In this document: positions 54,597-64,000 of the stretch, piece by piece
Numbering within the stretch: the first letter of the stretch is position 1
Layout: each line of letters begins with the position of its first letter
NCBI GenBank assembly: GCA_014529385.2
Contig: CM043942.1
Location: forward strand, 55,613,340 to 55,677,339
From: Adiantum capillus-veneris
Lineage: Eukaryota > Streptophyta > Polypodiopsida > Polypodiales > Pteridaceae
Direction of reading: 5' to 3'
DNA length: 64,000 nt
The notes under the pieces: generated by a model
Databases searched by the model: none
What the model was told of the DNA's origin: nothing
The model's input: only the letters and a program-made list of their open reading frames with translations
Translations under genes and position numbers: made by a program

Positions 54597-55420
54597 GACA
54601 GGGGGGAATGGAACCTTGTGAATCACAAGGGGCACTAGTGATGTTGCTAGTGCTCCTCGCTCTAAAAAGGGAGAAAGGGAAATTTGTGAAGTTGAAAGGC
54701 ACTGCCCTCTCCAAAAGATGCCAAATTAGGCCGCCAAAGAGCCACCAAGTGGACCAATGGAAGAGCAGATGCTAAAAGTGTAATATCACCTGTACAACAT
54801 GGGGTTTTCTAATCATTTTTGGGCTTTTTGGGATCCATTAAAGCATGCACGAGGGTTTTTAGATAGAGATCTATGCTTGTCAACCCATGAGGGTTTTTTT
54901 CTTGAAACTAGTCACAGCTTTGGCATTGGAAATGTTGTAAATGTTCTTTTGAAGCGATATCAAGCCCATTGTCACCCCATTTGATATCCTTTTTCCCTTC
55001 CCCCTTTCTCCTTCTCTTGCTCTTGTTGTGTCTTGCAATGTTGTCAGTGTGGATGTGTGTGTCCCCCCAAAGCAGCGGTGTATGTGTAAAGAGAGTGAGA
55101 TAGAATGGGTGGGTGTGTGTTGTTTGGTGATCTTGTCAGGTGTGTGAGTATTGGGTGGAGTGCAGACGTGGTTCTGTTAGTGTAAGTTGTAAGTTTTGAA
55201 GGAGTTTCTTTTATAGGATAGGGGTGTTGTGAATACCCCGATCTATAGAGAGTCCATTGTGTTGTGTTTCATGTGTGTTCCCCATTCCCCCTCTCCATCT
55301 TCTGGTGCCCCCATGGAGGAGCACACTAGATTTACAAGAAGCATAGTTTTTTGCATTGGTAAGCATGCCGACGTGAAGCTATGGACCAATTTTCACTGAT
55401 GAAGAGAATTCACACAAGTA

Positions 55421-55620
55421 AATTGCAGATTTTGAGTTGTACATGCTATCATTGTGTATGCCTAATGAGGATAAGAAGATGCAAACTTTTCCATTGGTAA
55501 TGCACGGTAAAGCGAAGGTGTGGTGTGAAGCTTTGGAAGGCAAGATCAAGGCATGCGTGGTCAGTTGTACGGCATACTTTTTTCATGTTTTCCATAAGAG
55601 GGTGTCCCAATTGAGGTGAA
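55421..55620 (+). pseudogene. Gag fragment
   Basis: The frame reads FELYMLSLCMPNEDKKMQTF, then PLVMHGKAKVWCEALEGKIK. This matches the gag capsid pattern (RLRIFPLLMRVEAKSLYNALP in the Ty3 relative). It ends near 55619, shortly before the TTAA insertion site. Confidence 0.6.
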
Positions 55621-55641
55621 TGTGAAGCTGAAGGCTCTTAA

Positions 55642-56961
55642 CACTAGAATGGTAACCTAACAAGACATAAAAGTGTCCTTTCAGGGTTTTGGGAAAAAAT
55701 TCCAAAACCATAGTAGATCCACTCATTTTGAAAAATCCTTTCATGAGCTTATAGTTCAATAACTACTACATATGGAAAAAATAAGAAACTTGTAATTTTT
55801 CTCATCACTTGGTCACTACAAGCCTCCAAAGTTGACGGAACAATGCATTTTGCCCAAAACAACAATTTCTTACGGTTGATTGTATATAAATAAGAGTGGG
55901 GATTTTTGTAGGACATGATATAAAATGCCCCGTTAACTTCAATGGGTTGGTGACCAAAACATATGGTTGCTTTTACCTCACTATTTGTTTTTGGGCAAAA
56001 AAAATAGGTACAAAAAAGTCCCATTTTTGTCATTCTGTGGACCTATCTTCAAAGTTTCTATAGTCACGCTCAATACAGATACTATATACATGTTTTCTTG
56101 GTTCCCTTTGGGCCTTTGGATTCAAAAGGATCCATGGAGCATGTCAAAAGGATAATGGATCTCTTAGAATTGGAACCTTGGGGGCAATGATAAAGTGCTA
56201 AATACAGCAAATATGAAAATATTGGGTTTAGCATTATGACCTCTAGAAACCCATAGAAACTACTCAATATCTAGCCAAGTTTGTAGTCTATGATTAGATA
56301 TGGTTACTACCTACAAAATACACACAATTGGACTAAGAAAATAGCAATATTGAGAAAGTTATACTTGCTACTCTAAAATGTATCATATTCTTCAACAATC
56401 AAAAAACTCAACCATCATCATATACTATGCTATATAGCATATTAGGTCCCCCAAAACTCAAGGAAGATTAGCTTTATGTTATACATTACACTTACACAAT
56501 CAAAATTGAATTTGGATATCAAGAAAGCCACCAAAAAAATCATAAAAGTGCTAATTTTGGCAAAAAAAAAGGATTATGCAATTCTTGTAAATTGGTCATA
56601 ACTTTCAATTTTGACACTTAGCTCTCCCTACAAGCATCAAAACATGTTGAGAACTATGAAGGCCTAACCTCTAGCCATCTAAACTTCACAAACTTGAAGT
56701 TTAGAGTGGTATAGTTGCCAAAAATTGAAAAAAAGCCAAAAACAGGACCCGTTTTTTCACACAGTTTAGGTTCAAAAATGTTGTGCAAGAGTAAGGTTAA
56801 TGGTGAGATCGATACTCCAAAAAAAATGCTAAGTTTTTTTCAACTCCTAAGGAAAATTTGTGGATATATAGCACCTAGAAATTCATTTTCATACTCTTCA
56901 AATAATTCAAGCAAAATGGTCACTTAACAGGACATAAAAGTGTCCTGTTACCGTTCTAGTG
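55642..56961. mobile_element. Non-autonomous DNA transposon with TTAA target duplication (piggyBac-like ends)
   Basis: 1320 bp flanked by TTAA on both sides (55638-55641 and 56962-56965). Terminal inverted repeats CACTAGAA(T/C)GGTAAC have one mismatch in 15. Next to each end is a hairpin-forming GGACAtaaaagTGTCC. There is no transposase ORF. TTAA duplications are characteristic of piggyBac. The CACTA start alone would suggest CACTA elements, but the required 3-bp duplication does not fit (TAA versus TTA). A truncated relative is at 21042-21478. Confidence 0.75.
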
Positions 56962-57341
56962 TTAAACAAGATGTAAGTGAGGATTTCAATCTTTTTTTAT
57001 TATTTTGTTAAAGCATGTTGGACACAATTATCGGCAACTTGCAGTTGGCTAATGGTGAGTACTTCAAGGTGGATAAGTTCATGGCATTCTTGCATCCCAA
57101 AGTGTGAGAGAAGGTTGACTTTGAAAGCCCAAAAAACTACAAGGGTGCAGAGGTGATTGTACGAACTAATACTAGGAACATTAAGAAGAAAATTGAGAAA
57201 GGCATGTTGGGCTACAAGGTGGTGGTTCTACTCAACCACAGAGTCCTTAAGACGTTGTCTAGGATGAGAATCATGGGAATCAAGGTATGGGAGCTATTCC
57301 ACAGCATTGGGAGCCCAGGATTTGTCTGAGAAAATGCGAGA

Positions 57342-57606
57342 ATTGCTATTACCTCTGATGAAGAGGGGACAACCAAGAGGATCAATAAGATTTTGGATGC
57401 AGGTATCGTCTATCATATGAACGAGTCAGAGTGGGTTTCACATGTGGTCATCACTCCAAAGAAGAATGGGAAGTAGAGAGTGTGCATCAACTACAATCTC
57501 TTCAATGCTACTACGAAGTGGGATCACTACTCTTTACCATTATAGGATGAAATCCTAAACCAAGTAGAGGGTCATGAAAGGTATTTGATTATGGATGGGT
57601 TACAGA
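57342..57606 (+). pseudogene. Ty3 reverse transcriptase fragment
   Basis: The frame reads KRINKILDAGIVYHMNESEW, VSHVVITPKKNGK, stop, RVCINYNLFNATTKWDHYSL, stop, DEILNQVEGHERYLIMDG. It corresponds to LLEAGFIYPVENSEWVSPVV onward in the 27-37 kb pol. Two in-frame stops are present and the FIDD box region is absent. Confidence 0.8.
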
Positions 57607-57712
57607 ATGTGCATCAGATTTTGGGGCCAAAAATTATGAACCCCTTAAGTGGCAACAAAAGAAGACAAATTTTTAAAGTTTTTGTGGATTTTTTCTAGCC
57701 TCAAAGATGTGA

Positions 57713-57830
<118 letters not shown>

Positions 57831-57875
57831 CCCTTCTTGCTCTTTACACACGCACAACATTCGTGCACTCACAAT

Positions 57876-58290
57876 TGGTATCAGAGCTACGGCTTGGCAA
57901 TGAAAAGGAGCACGAGGGCTTTGAGAGCTTCAAGGTGATAGCTTGCTTTCTCTCAGTGGTGGAGAGATCAAGAAGCTATCTGAGAATGCAATGGCAGCTT
58001 GCGAGCTCAGCCTGCGAGTGATGTATACTCTTATGGAAGCTCAGAAAAGAGTATGGAAAATTGTGTGTAAGTGAAGGTGTTACCCTAAAAGCTGTGTGAG
58101 TAGTAGCATTGTTTTTAAATTCCTTTTTATGCTCGTAGAATGCAGATTTGAATATTCTACCCGCTAAATCCCTTCGTTTCGATGTGGTCTACAACTTTGC
58201 AGAAGACACTTTCTACAAAATCCTCACCGTTTTGTTGATATTCAGCTCAGACTGACTCTATACAAAAAATTTAAGTTTTTTGTTTTCACA
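57876..58290 (+). mobile_element. Primer site and leader related to the non-coding LTR element
   Basis: TGGTATCAGAGC at 57876-57887 follows ...CTCACA-AT, the arrangement of an LTR end and initiator-tRNA primer site. At 58158-58290 the text ctacccgctaaa and cgatgtggtctacaactttgcagaag matches the start of the 171-bp unit in the 40.7-kb element. This suggests a related LTR element or solo leader; LTR limits are not determined. Confidence 0.5.
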
Positions 58291-58301
58291 TAGTGTGCAA
58301 G

Positions 58302-58474
58302 ATTAATGCATTTTTTGGAAGCAAGGCAAGTGCTCAAAGTTGAGTGCATAAATTATGAGTTTAAGATGCAATTTCAGCATGTGCAGAGATTAATGCATTT
58401 TTTGGAAGCACGGCAAGTGCTCAAAGTTGAGTGCATACATTATGAGTTTAAGATGAAATTTCAGCTTGTGCAGA
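58302..58474 (+). repeat. 87-bp tandem duplication
   Basis: Two near-identical units starting attaatgcattttttggaag at 58302 and 58389. Confidence 0.9.
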
Positions 58475-60458
58475 GCTTGTGGTTTGAAGGTTTTTGGTAG
58501 ATTTGGGCAACAAAGCACGGAGGCGTTCACACACCATTGAAGCGATCTCTTGAGAGACACGGTTTTTGAGCACTCAGGTGAAGCTTCTTTCACAAGTTTT
58601 CATAGGATACTTTGACAGTGATTTTGTGCTTTGGTTTATGATCTTCGCAAATGGATTTGCAAATGGTTATGGTGCATTGTCTATGCCCATTATACATGCA
58701 TTTTGGCGAGTGCTTTTGAGTGTCGGTGAGCTCTCTTGAGTCTTGAGATTATTGGTTTTGCATTGATCATGTTTTTGGATTGCAACTCTTTTGGCGCTTG
58801 TTCATGTGCAGTCACTCCGTGGATGTATGGTGAGTGCGGATTGCCATTGTATGTGGAATTGTGGAGCCATTTTAGCATTTCTACTCATTGGCATTGAGTA
58901 GTGTTTTGGTTTATGGTTTTGAGTCCTTTTTTGGAGGCTGTAGTGGTTGAGGTTTACTCCCACTTTGCCATAACTTTTGTTGATAGATTTTTGTTAGTTT
59001 TTAGTGATCAAGAGCTTCTCCCCCTTTGGCATCTTGGATGCGATTTTATGGTTGAGATTTGCATTGAGATTTTACTTCAATTGCATGTAGAGGAGACTCT
59101 CTTGGTTTTTCACCAGGTTTTATGCGGTGTGTACAAGTAATAGGCGGTTGGACGTCTCTTGCATGTTCATTCGGGGTAAGAGGCACATTGTCTTTACCCC
59201 AACAATCCCCCACTTAAAGGCGAATGTGTCACATAAGTGGTACTACTATAGGACCTAGTAGTATGTATAATAGGTAAGGGACTAAACTTGTCTCAACCTA
59301 TGCCCAATGGCTCTCTCACACAAATTGTGTTGAGATGCTCCAAGCTCTCCTAGTGATGACATCAAATAATTGAAGCAATCAATAACCAATAGCCTCAAAT
59401 TGGGTACATCTTGGCTACAAGAGAGACTACCAGAAGAAGACCGACTGAAGCGATCAGCAAGCACAAACTACACTTTGGCTACAGGAAAGATTGACCAAAA
59501 ACAAACAACTGCAACAAATGGAACACACCCTTGCTTGCACCAACTTCAACATCGAACGTAACCAAAAATGATCGAATAATTGAACCATCAACAAGCGAAA
59601 GCCTTACATTGGCTGCACTTTGGTTGCAACAAAAACTAACCCAAAAACAAACAACTGCAACAACACAAACCCCTGCTTGCACTTATTATTGAACGTAAAC
59701 CAACATTGCAACTGTGATCATAATTTTACAACCTACAAGAGGTGCTATTCATATAAAAACTATAAACAACAAGCCACTACTATAATCAGATTTAAAATAG
59801 TAGCAAGACGTGTTGTTCAAAACAAAAGTGTCTACAACAAGTTTGTCTTTATCAAAGAGGAGTTGTCACGGTATATCTATCAGAACCATTCAACAATCAA
59901 CTCAACATAGACTATCCAAAGAAGGATTCTTCAAGTCCTCACAAAAAAAGGATTTGTTACGGTTTCAATTTGAAAGTTAACAAAGATGAAGCATAGCTCG
60001 TAGTTTCCATACCCTAGCAACTTGCAAGAAAGAAGCAAAGAGTATGATCCAACAAGGGCGTTGCACTTGACCATACAAGAAATGGTGCCAAAATAAGAAC
60101 AGAACACAAGGCATTGAACAGCCACCTGAGAAAAACAGCTCTACCACACACCAACGGACCCCTGCCAAACAACAAAATGACAATGAAATGCCATTTAAGA
60201 TTGCAAGAAATTAACGCCCGTCAAGTATTTTCCATGGTAATAAACATAATATCCATCATAGATACAGCACATACATGTGTGTGTGTTTGCACACAATATG
60301 GACCTGTACGTGTGTTTGTGGACGTGTACATACATACATTTATATCTGTATGTATCCATGTATGTACATCAATACATGCATAATACATACATGTACATAC
60401 ATACATGCATACATGCATTTGTATCATAGAGATGGTATATGTAGATATATCTATGTGT

Positions 60459-60460
<2 letters not shown>
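58475..60460. other. Intergenic; LTR/polypurine junction near 59204 and local repeats
   Basis: At 59196-59216 the plus strand reads CCCCAACA-atcccccactt, the complement of a polypurine tract followed by an LTR start (TGTTGGGG). It suggests a minus-strand Copia-type 3' end whose LTR lies to the left. A duplicated phrase aaaaacaaacaactgcaaca occurs at about 59498 and 59643. 60260-60460 is rich in CATA/TGCA repeats. No gene is recognised. Confidence 0.4.

Positions 60461-60526
<66 letters not shown>
60461..60526. repeat. (GA)n microsatellite
   Basis: Uninterrupted GA run of 66 bp. Confidence 0.95.
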
Positions 60527-60528
<2 letters not shown>

Positions 60529-60865
60529 AATGCAAGTTTCAAACATCTTAAGCAAAAAACACATAAAGACAAGGAGATTTACTAGTAAACTGGTCCGTCC
60601 ATCATGAGCTCTCTGCATCCAGCTTCAGATTCAGCTCGTTGCCAAAAACCTTAGTTAGCAATCCCTTTTCATATCAGAGATTAGGATTCACCCCTCACAA
60701 ACTTTAAAGCTTGGACATATCAAATTCATATTCAAACTTTCAACAAAGGCTTTGCGAACAACTACCTCATGACAAGTACGCTGCGAAGACGTGCCCTCAT
60801 GCGCTCTACCCTGAAAGAAGAAATGAGTAAGGTTAGAAGCTTGACATAAGAGTAATAAATAAGGA

Positions 60866-63290
60866 AAAGGTGAATATATTGTCAAGGTGGAGAATAACCT
60901 TTGTGGAGCTTGGAATTACAATAACTATAGATTTCCAATCCAGCCAAAAAATTTCAGATTCTGCATCATCCAACCAAACAAGAAGGGCCTTTCTCCCTGG
61001 CTCGTCAACTTCCACAATAAAAGCAGCCTTCATTTGATAGTCATCGGAGAATGCAATGACATGATCCCCATGCTCAGTCCATGGTGGGACATAACCTGGC
61101 TGTCCTCTTTGCGCCAATCTCCCTTGAACCTTATGCCCACTCACCTCATACATAATCCCCAGGCCATCAATAGGATATCTTAACCAAAAACAATTATGCT
61201 TGATCCAAGAAAGAGGTTGCACCATGTCCTTTAGATTATTCTTCTCACTTGTGGGCACGAGAGCCATCCATGTCACCTCATTCATGATGTAAATGCTTTG
61301 AACAGTAGATTCCATGACCATAAATAGCTGAAGTTCTCCTTCTTGTTCATGAAGAAATATTTTCTTCAGACGGCCTCTACATAATCCTCCTCCTTGTTGC
61401 AATGTTTGAGATAGCTTATCTTCAAAAACCACATAGTCACCTTGTGTATACTTACATCCATGCAAAAAGGCCTTGAAGTAGAACACACCCATATCATATA
61501 TATTTTCTAAAGTAAGCAAAGTTGATCCATTCCAATTGTAGATAGAAAACAATGACTCCCTTTCAAATGCACTAAGAGTAAAAACCTTCTTCTCCTTGCC
61601 ACCAACCTTCTTCTCCTTGCCACCAACAACAAGACCCTTGTTATTTACCAAGCCTTTGCAACTACTTGGAAGGAGTCTAGAACATGCATTCCATACATCT
61701 TTGGCTTTGTCCTCTGACGATACCAAAAGACTAGATTTCTCATGCCAATCAGCACAATCTCTTGGTACTTCTCTGATCTCCATGTCCCTCTGGGAAAATG
61801 AAGAAAGAATTTACAAAATACTTATCTCTGTCAAAGCATCATGACCCATCTTTCTCAACATGGATTTGTTTCCAAATCCTTGTAAACAAATGACAACAGA
61901 AGAACTTAGTATAAGAAATCTCATTTTCCTTGTTATTGGTGGGTATACTCAAGTAGCCCAAAACACATCTCTCAAAAGAAAAGCACCAAAAACAATCGTG
62001 CGACCCATGTCTCAAGATGTCATCAAGCATTTCTCCATTACCTGAAAACACAACAAATAACATAAATATGCATGCATGAATTTGAAATGATATGAATTTT
62101 GTCATAACTAAAACAAGGACTAATACCTACAACATGTTCCAAAGGAGAGCTATTTGGACCCTCCCACTCCTCCAATAAGATGCACCATGAAAGCAAAAGA
62201 GATCGACAAACACTTATGTCATCTTGGGTCCATCCCTTTTTTTGCCACTCAAAAAATATGTGTGAGATATCAATAAGAAGCTTTCCAAGGACCACATCTT
62301 CTTGGGAGATTCCATTGACTACATTTAGAATATGGGGCAAACACCACTGAATAAACTTTTGGCAGTCCTCTGCTTTGAAAATTTTGTAGTGTCGAGAAGG
62401 ATGTCCTGGCCATCATCCACTATTCAAAATAGTCTTGGGTATTGCCCTCTCCACCTCTTTCACAACCATATCAATTTCCTCTTTCACTGATGTAGAAGCG
62501 GTTGACAACAATTTTCTAAGGTACTTTTGAAACAAGTTAAGAGACAAGATGTGCATGGAATCATAGACTAAGTCCTTAGAAATGTCAAAACCATACAAGT
62601 GATAGAGTCTCCAAAGTGTAGACTCCCCCGATAAGCCCCCTTTTCTTAAGGTCTCCTCCTTTCTCTTCTTTGTCATGCATCTCTTTTACTTTTTTATAGT
62701 CCTCCACATCTTCTCCACATGCCTCTTCTTTGGCGGATACCTGCCTTGGAATCTGTTAGCATCATAAACATACCAATCACCCACAAGTGTTGCCTTTGCC
62801 TTGTCTCGCCTACAGAACCTCATTCCACCATGCTTCACTTGCCCAAGTTTGCATTGAGTAGGATGATCTCCCGTGCATAACATGAGAGTGCTTCTCAATG
62901 TGACTCTTCCACCTTGTAGTTTTCCACTGATATCACTAGAAGGATATGCATAATGGAAATCAAAACCCTCCACAAAATATTTTCCAAGATCCAAAAGCAA
63001 AGGATTCAAGAATGCACCAAGTATATCGTTATGCTTTATCTCCAAGTCTTTATGAGATAGAGGTAAAAACAACACGGGTAAAGATACCAAAATTGATCTT
63101 TTGCCCCCATTCATCACCATTTCAACTACGGTGCTATCTTTCATCGTTGTAGAAGCGGCTTGGAAGCCATCCCAATGTAGCATGAGAGAAAAATTTCGAG
63201 GATCCCCCTTTACAAAGAAACAAAGAAAAATGTAACTTGATAATGATAAGAAAAAGGCATAGAGCACAGAGTTAAGATGAACCATAGATA
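60866..63290 (-). pseudogene. TNP2-like transposase 3' exons, copy 2
   Basis: Near-identical to 21479-23892, with the same exons in the same order. Domains: TGDHPTQCKLGQVKHGG then FCRRDKAKATLVGDWYVYD (62686-63285), YDSMHILSLNLFQKYLRKLL (62413-62676), the FSFERCVLGYLS block (61843-62041) and the C-terminal domain (60866-61783). Lesions differ from copy 1: a TGA at 62413-62415 (CGA in copy 1), a 21-bp in-frame duplication near 61592-61633 (VGGKEKK twice) and a 6-bp deletion near 62248. It retains the frame that the 4-bp insertion destroyed in copy 1. The 5' half of the gene is not in the window. Confidence 0.7.
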
Positions 63291-63292
63291 AA

Positions 63293-64000
63293 TGTTAGGA
63301 AATAAGACGTAGCTAAATAGATAATTGAGTAGATTACTTAATGGAGAGAGACAGATTTACATACACGAGATTATAGAGTAGAGAGTGGGAGAGAGTACAC
63401 ACGATATACGTGGTTCACCCAATGTGGGCTTTAGTACTTCAAAACAAGAAGTAGTTTACAAAGGGATTATACCCTTAATGGAGCTCCCGCCTTGCTTCAC
63501 TCTCACCACCTCACACTCACCTTGTTGCGTCAACTTCACACACTATGAAATGTGTGTAGAAATGGCCTCCTTTTATAGGCCAAAAGCGCTGCCCTCTCTT
63601 ATGAGAGGCAGTCATGTGTAGCCGCCCTTGTGCGAATAAGTCCAAATCGGACCCTCCAATCCGCCCATGTGTGGCCGCCCTTGAGAAGACAAGTCCGCTT
63701 TTGAATTCGGCCACCGGACACAGGCCATTGACTTCCGACCACCGGCCACCGGCCAACCGACGGGTGTTTTCCGACCACTTTTCGGCTGCCGCCCGGCCAT
63801 AATATTCCGACGAAAAGGAATATTCCAGCGAGGGAAAAAAAAAGTCTCGGGGGCTTCCGCCCCCGAGGCCCCTAAAGTTGCCCTTGATTCTTGACTCTGA
63901 AAATTTTGCTTTCCAATGAGTGATTTTCCGTCACGCACGATGGCTTCTCCTCATAATGGGGGCCTTACGTACAAATGTGCGCTTTTACCACAGAAAATTA
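63293..64000 (-). repeat. Copia LTR, third copy, cut by the window end
   Basis: Begins TGTTAGGAAATAAG after ATAAA, at exactly the same gene position as the LTR at 23893. A 34-bp deletion between short ggct repeats occurs near 63430. The GC hairpin is present near 63846-63868. The last bases correspond to about position 24630 of the first LTR, so whether an element body or a solo LTR follows is unknown. Confidence 0.92.

Noticed and set aside
54228-54714. Proline- and glycine-rich minus-strand ORFs
   Set aside because: Arise from poly-C/poly-G runs in LTR-like sequence.
55642-56961. Interpretation as a CACTA transposon because the ends start CACTA
   Set aside because: CACTA elements make 3-bp duplications; the adjacent triplets differ (TAA on the left, TTA on the right), while TTAA is exact on both sides.

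Overview
This window is repeat-rich, AT-rich nuclear DNA of a land plant. The evidence is LTR retrotransposons of both plant superfamilies with plant-type primer sites, a TNP2-like (CACTA-type) transposase gene, intron-bearing coding sequence and a pentatricopeptide-repeat (PPR) fragment. The PPR wording and the retroelement style make me lean towards a fern or another non-seed vascular plant, but this is a weak inference. I see no intact host gene, tRNA or rRNA gene; nearly everything is mobile DNA in various stages of decay.

Layout. 1-3.2 kb: left-truncated minus-strand LTR element (primer site of the TGGCGCC type) whose leader carries a palindromic 16-18 bp motif at about 290-bp spacing. 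3.2-6.8 kb: no recognisable genes. 6.8-12.0 kb: degenerate minus-strand Ty3 element running into a 200-N assembly gap. 12.2-15.8 kb: unidentified plus-strand sequence with in-phase exons. 16.2-17.5 kb: deleted LTR element with a tandemly duplicated TATA region, sitting in a (TA)n tract. 19.3-21.0 kb: dispersed repeat, then the end of a TTAA-flanked DNA transposon.

The core (21.5-39.9 kb) is a nest. A minus-strand TNP2-like transposase gene is split by a 15-kb Copia element (23893-38919, TSD ATAAA). That element is split in turn by a 9.4-kb Ty3 element (27404-36839) inside its GAG-preintegrase codons, and also carries a 73-bp fold-back insertion in its RNase H. The Ty3 element has matching LTRs, primer site, two extra leader ORFs, gag, protease, RT, two RNase H domains and a truncated integrase.

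40.7-43.5 kb is a complete non-coding LTR element (140-bp LTRs, PBS, PPT, 5-bp TSD) filled with a 171-bp tandem array and a second minisatellite. 43.5-53.9 kb is mostly anonymous, with a PPR pseudogene, a 36-bp perfect palindrome and a rearranged copy of the 19-21 kb repeat. 54.0-57.8 kb is an old Ty3 remnant containing a 1.32-kb element with CACTAG termini and TTAA target duplication (piggyBac-like features). 60.9-64.0 kb is a second copy of the 3' part of the transposase gene plus the adjoining Copia LTR, running off the window.

No element here looks fully autonomous: each has identifiable lesions (stops, frameshifts, deleted or substituted catalytic residues). Relative ages follow from nesting: transposase gene, then Copia insertion, then Ty3 insertion; the duplicated transposase fragment carries the same LTR junction.
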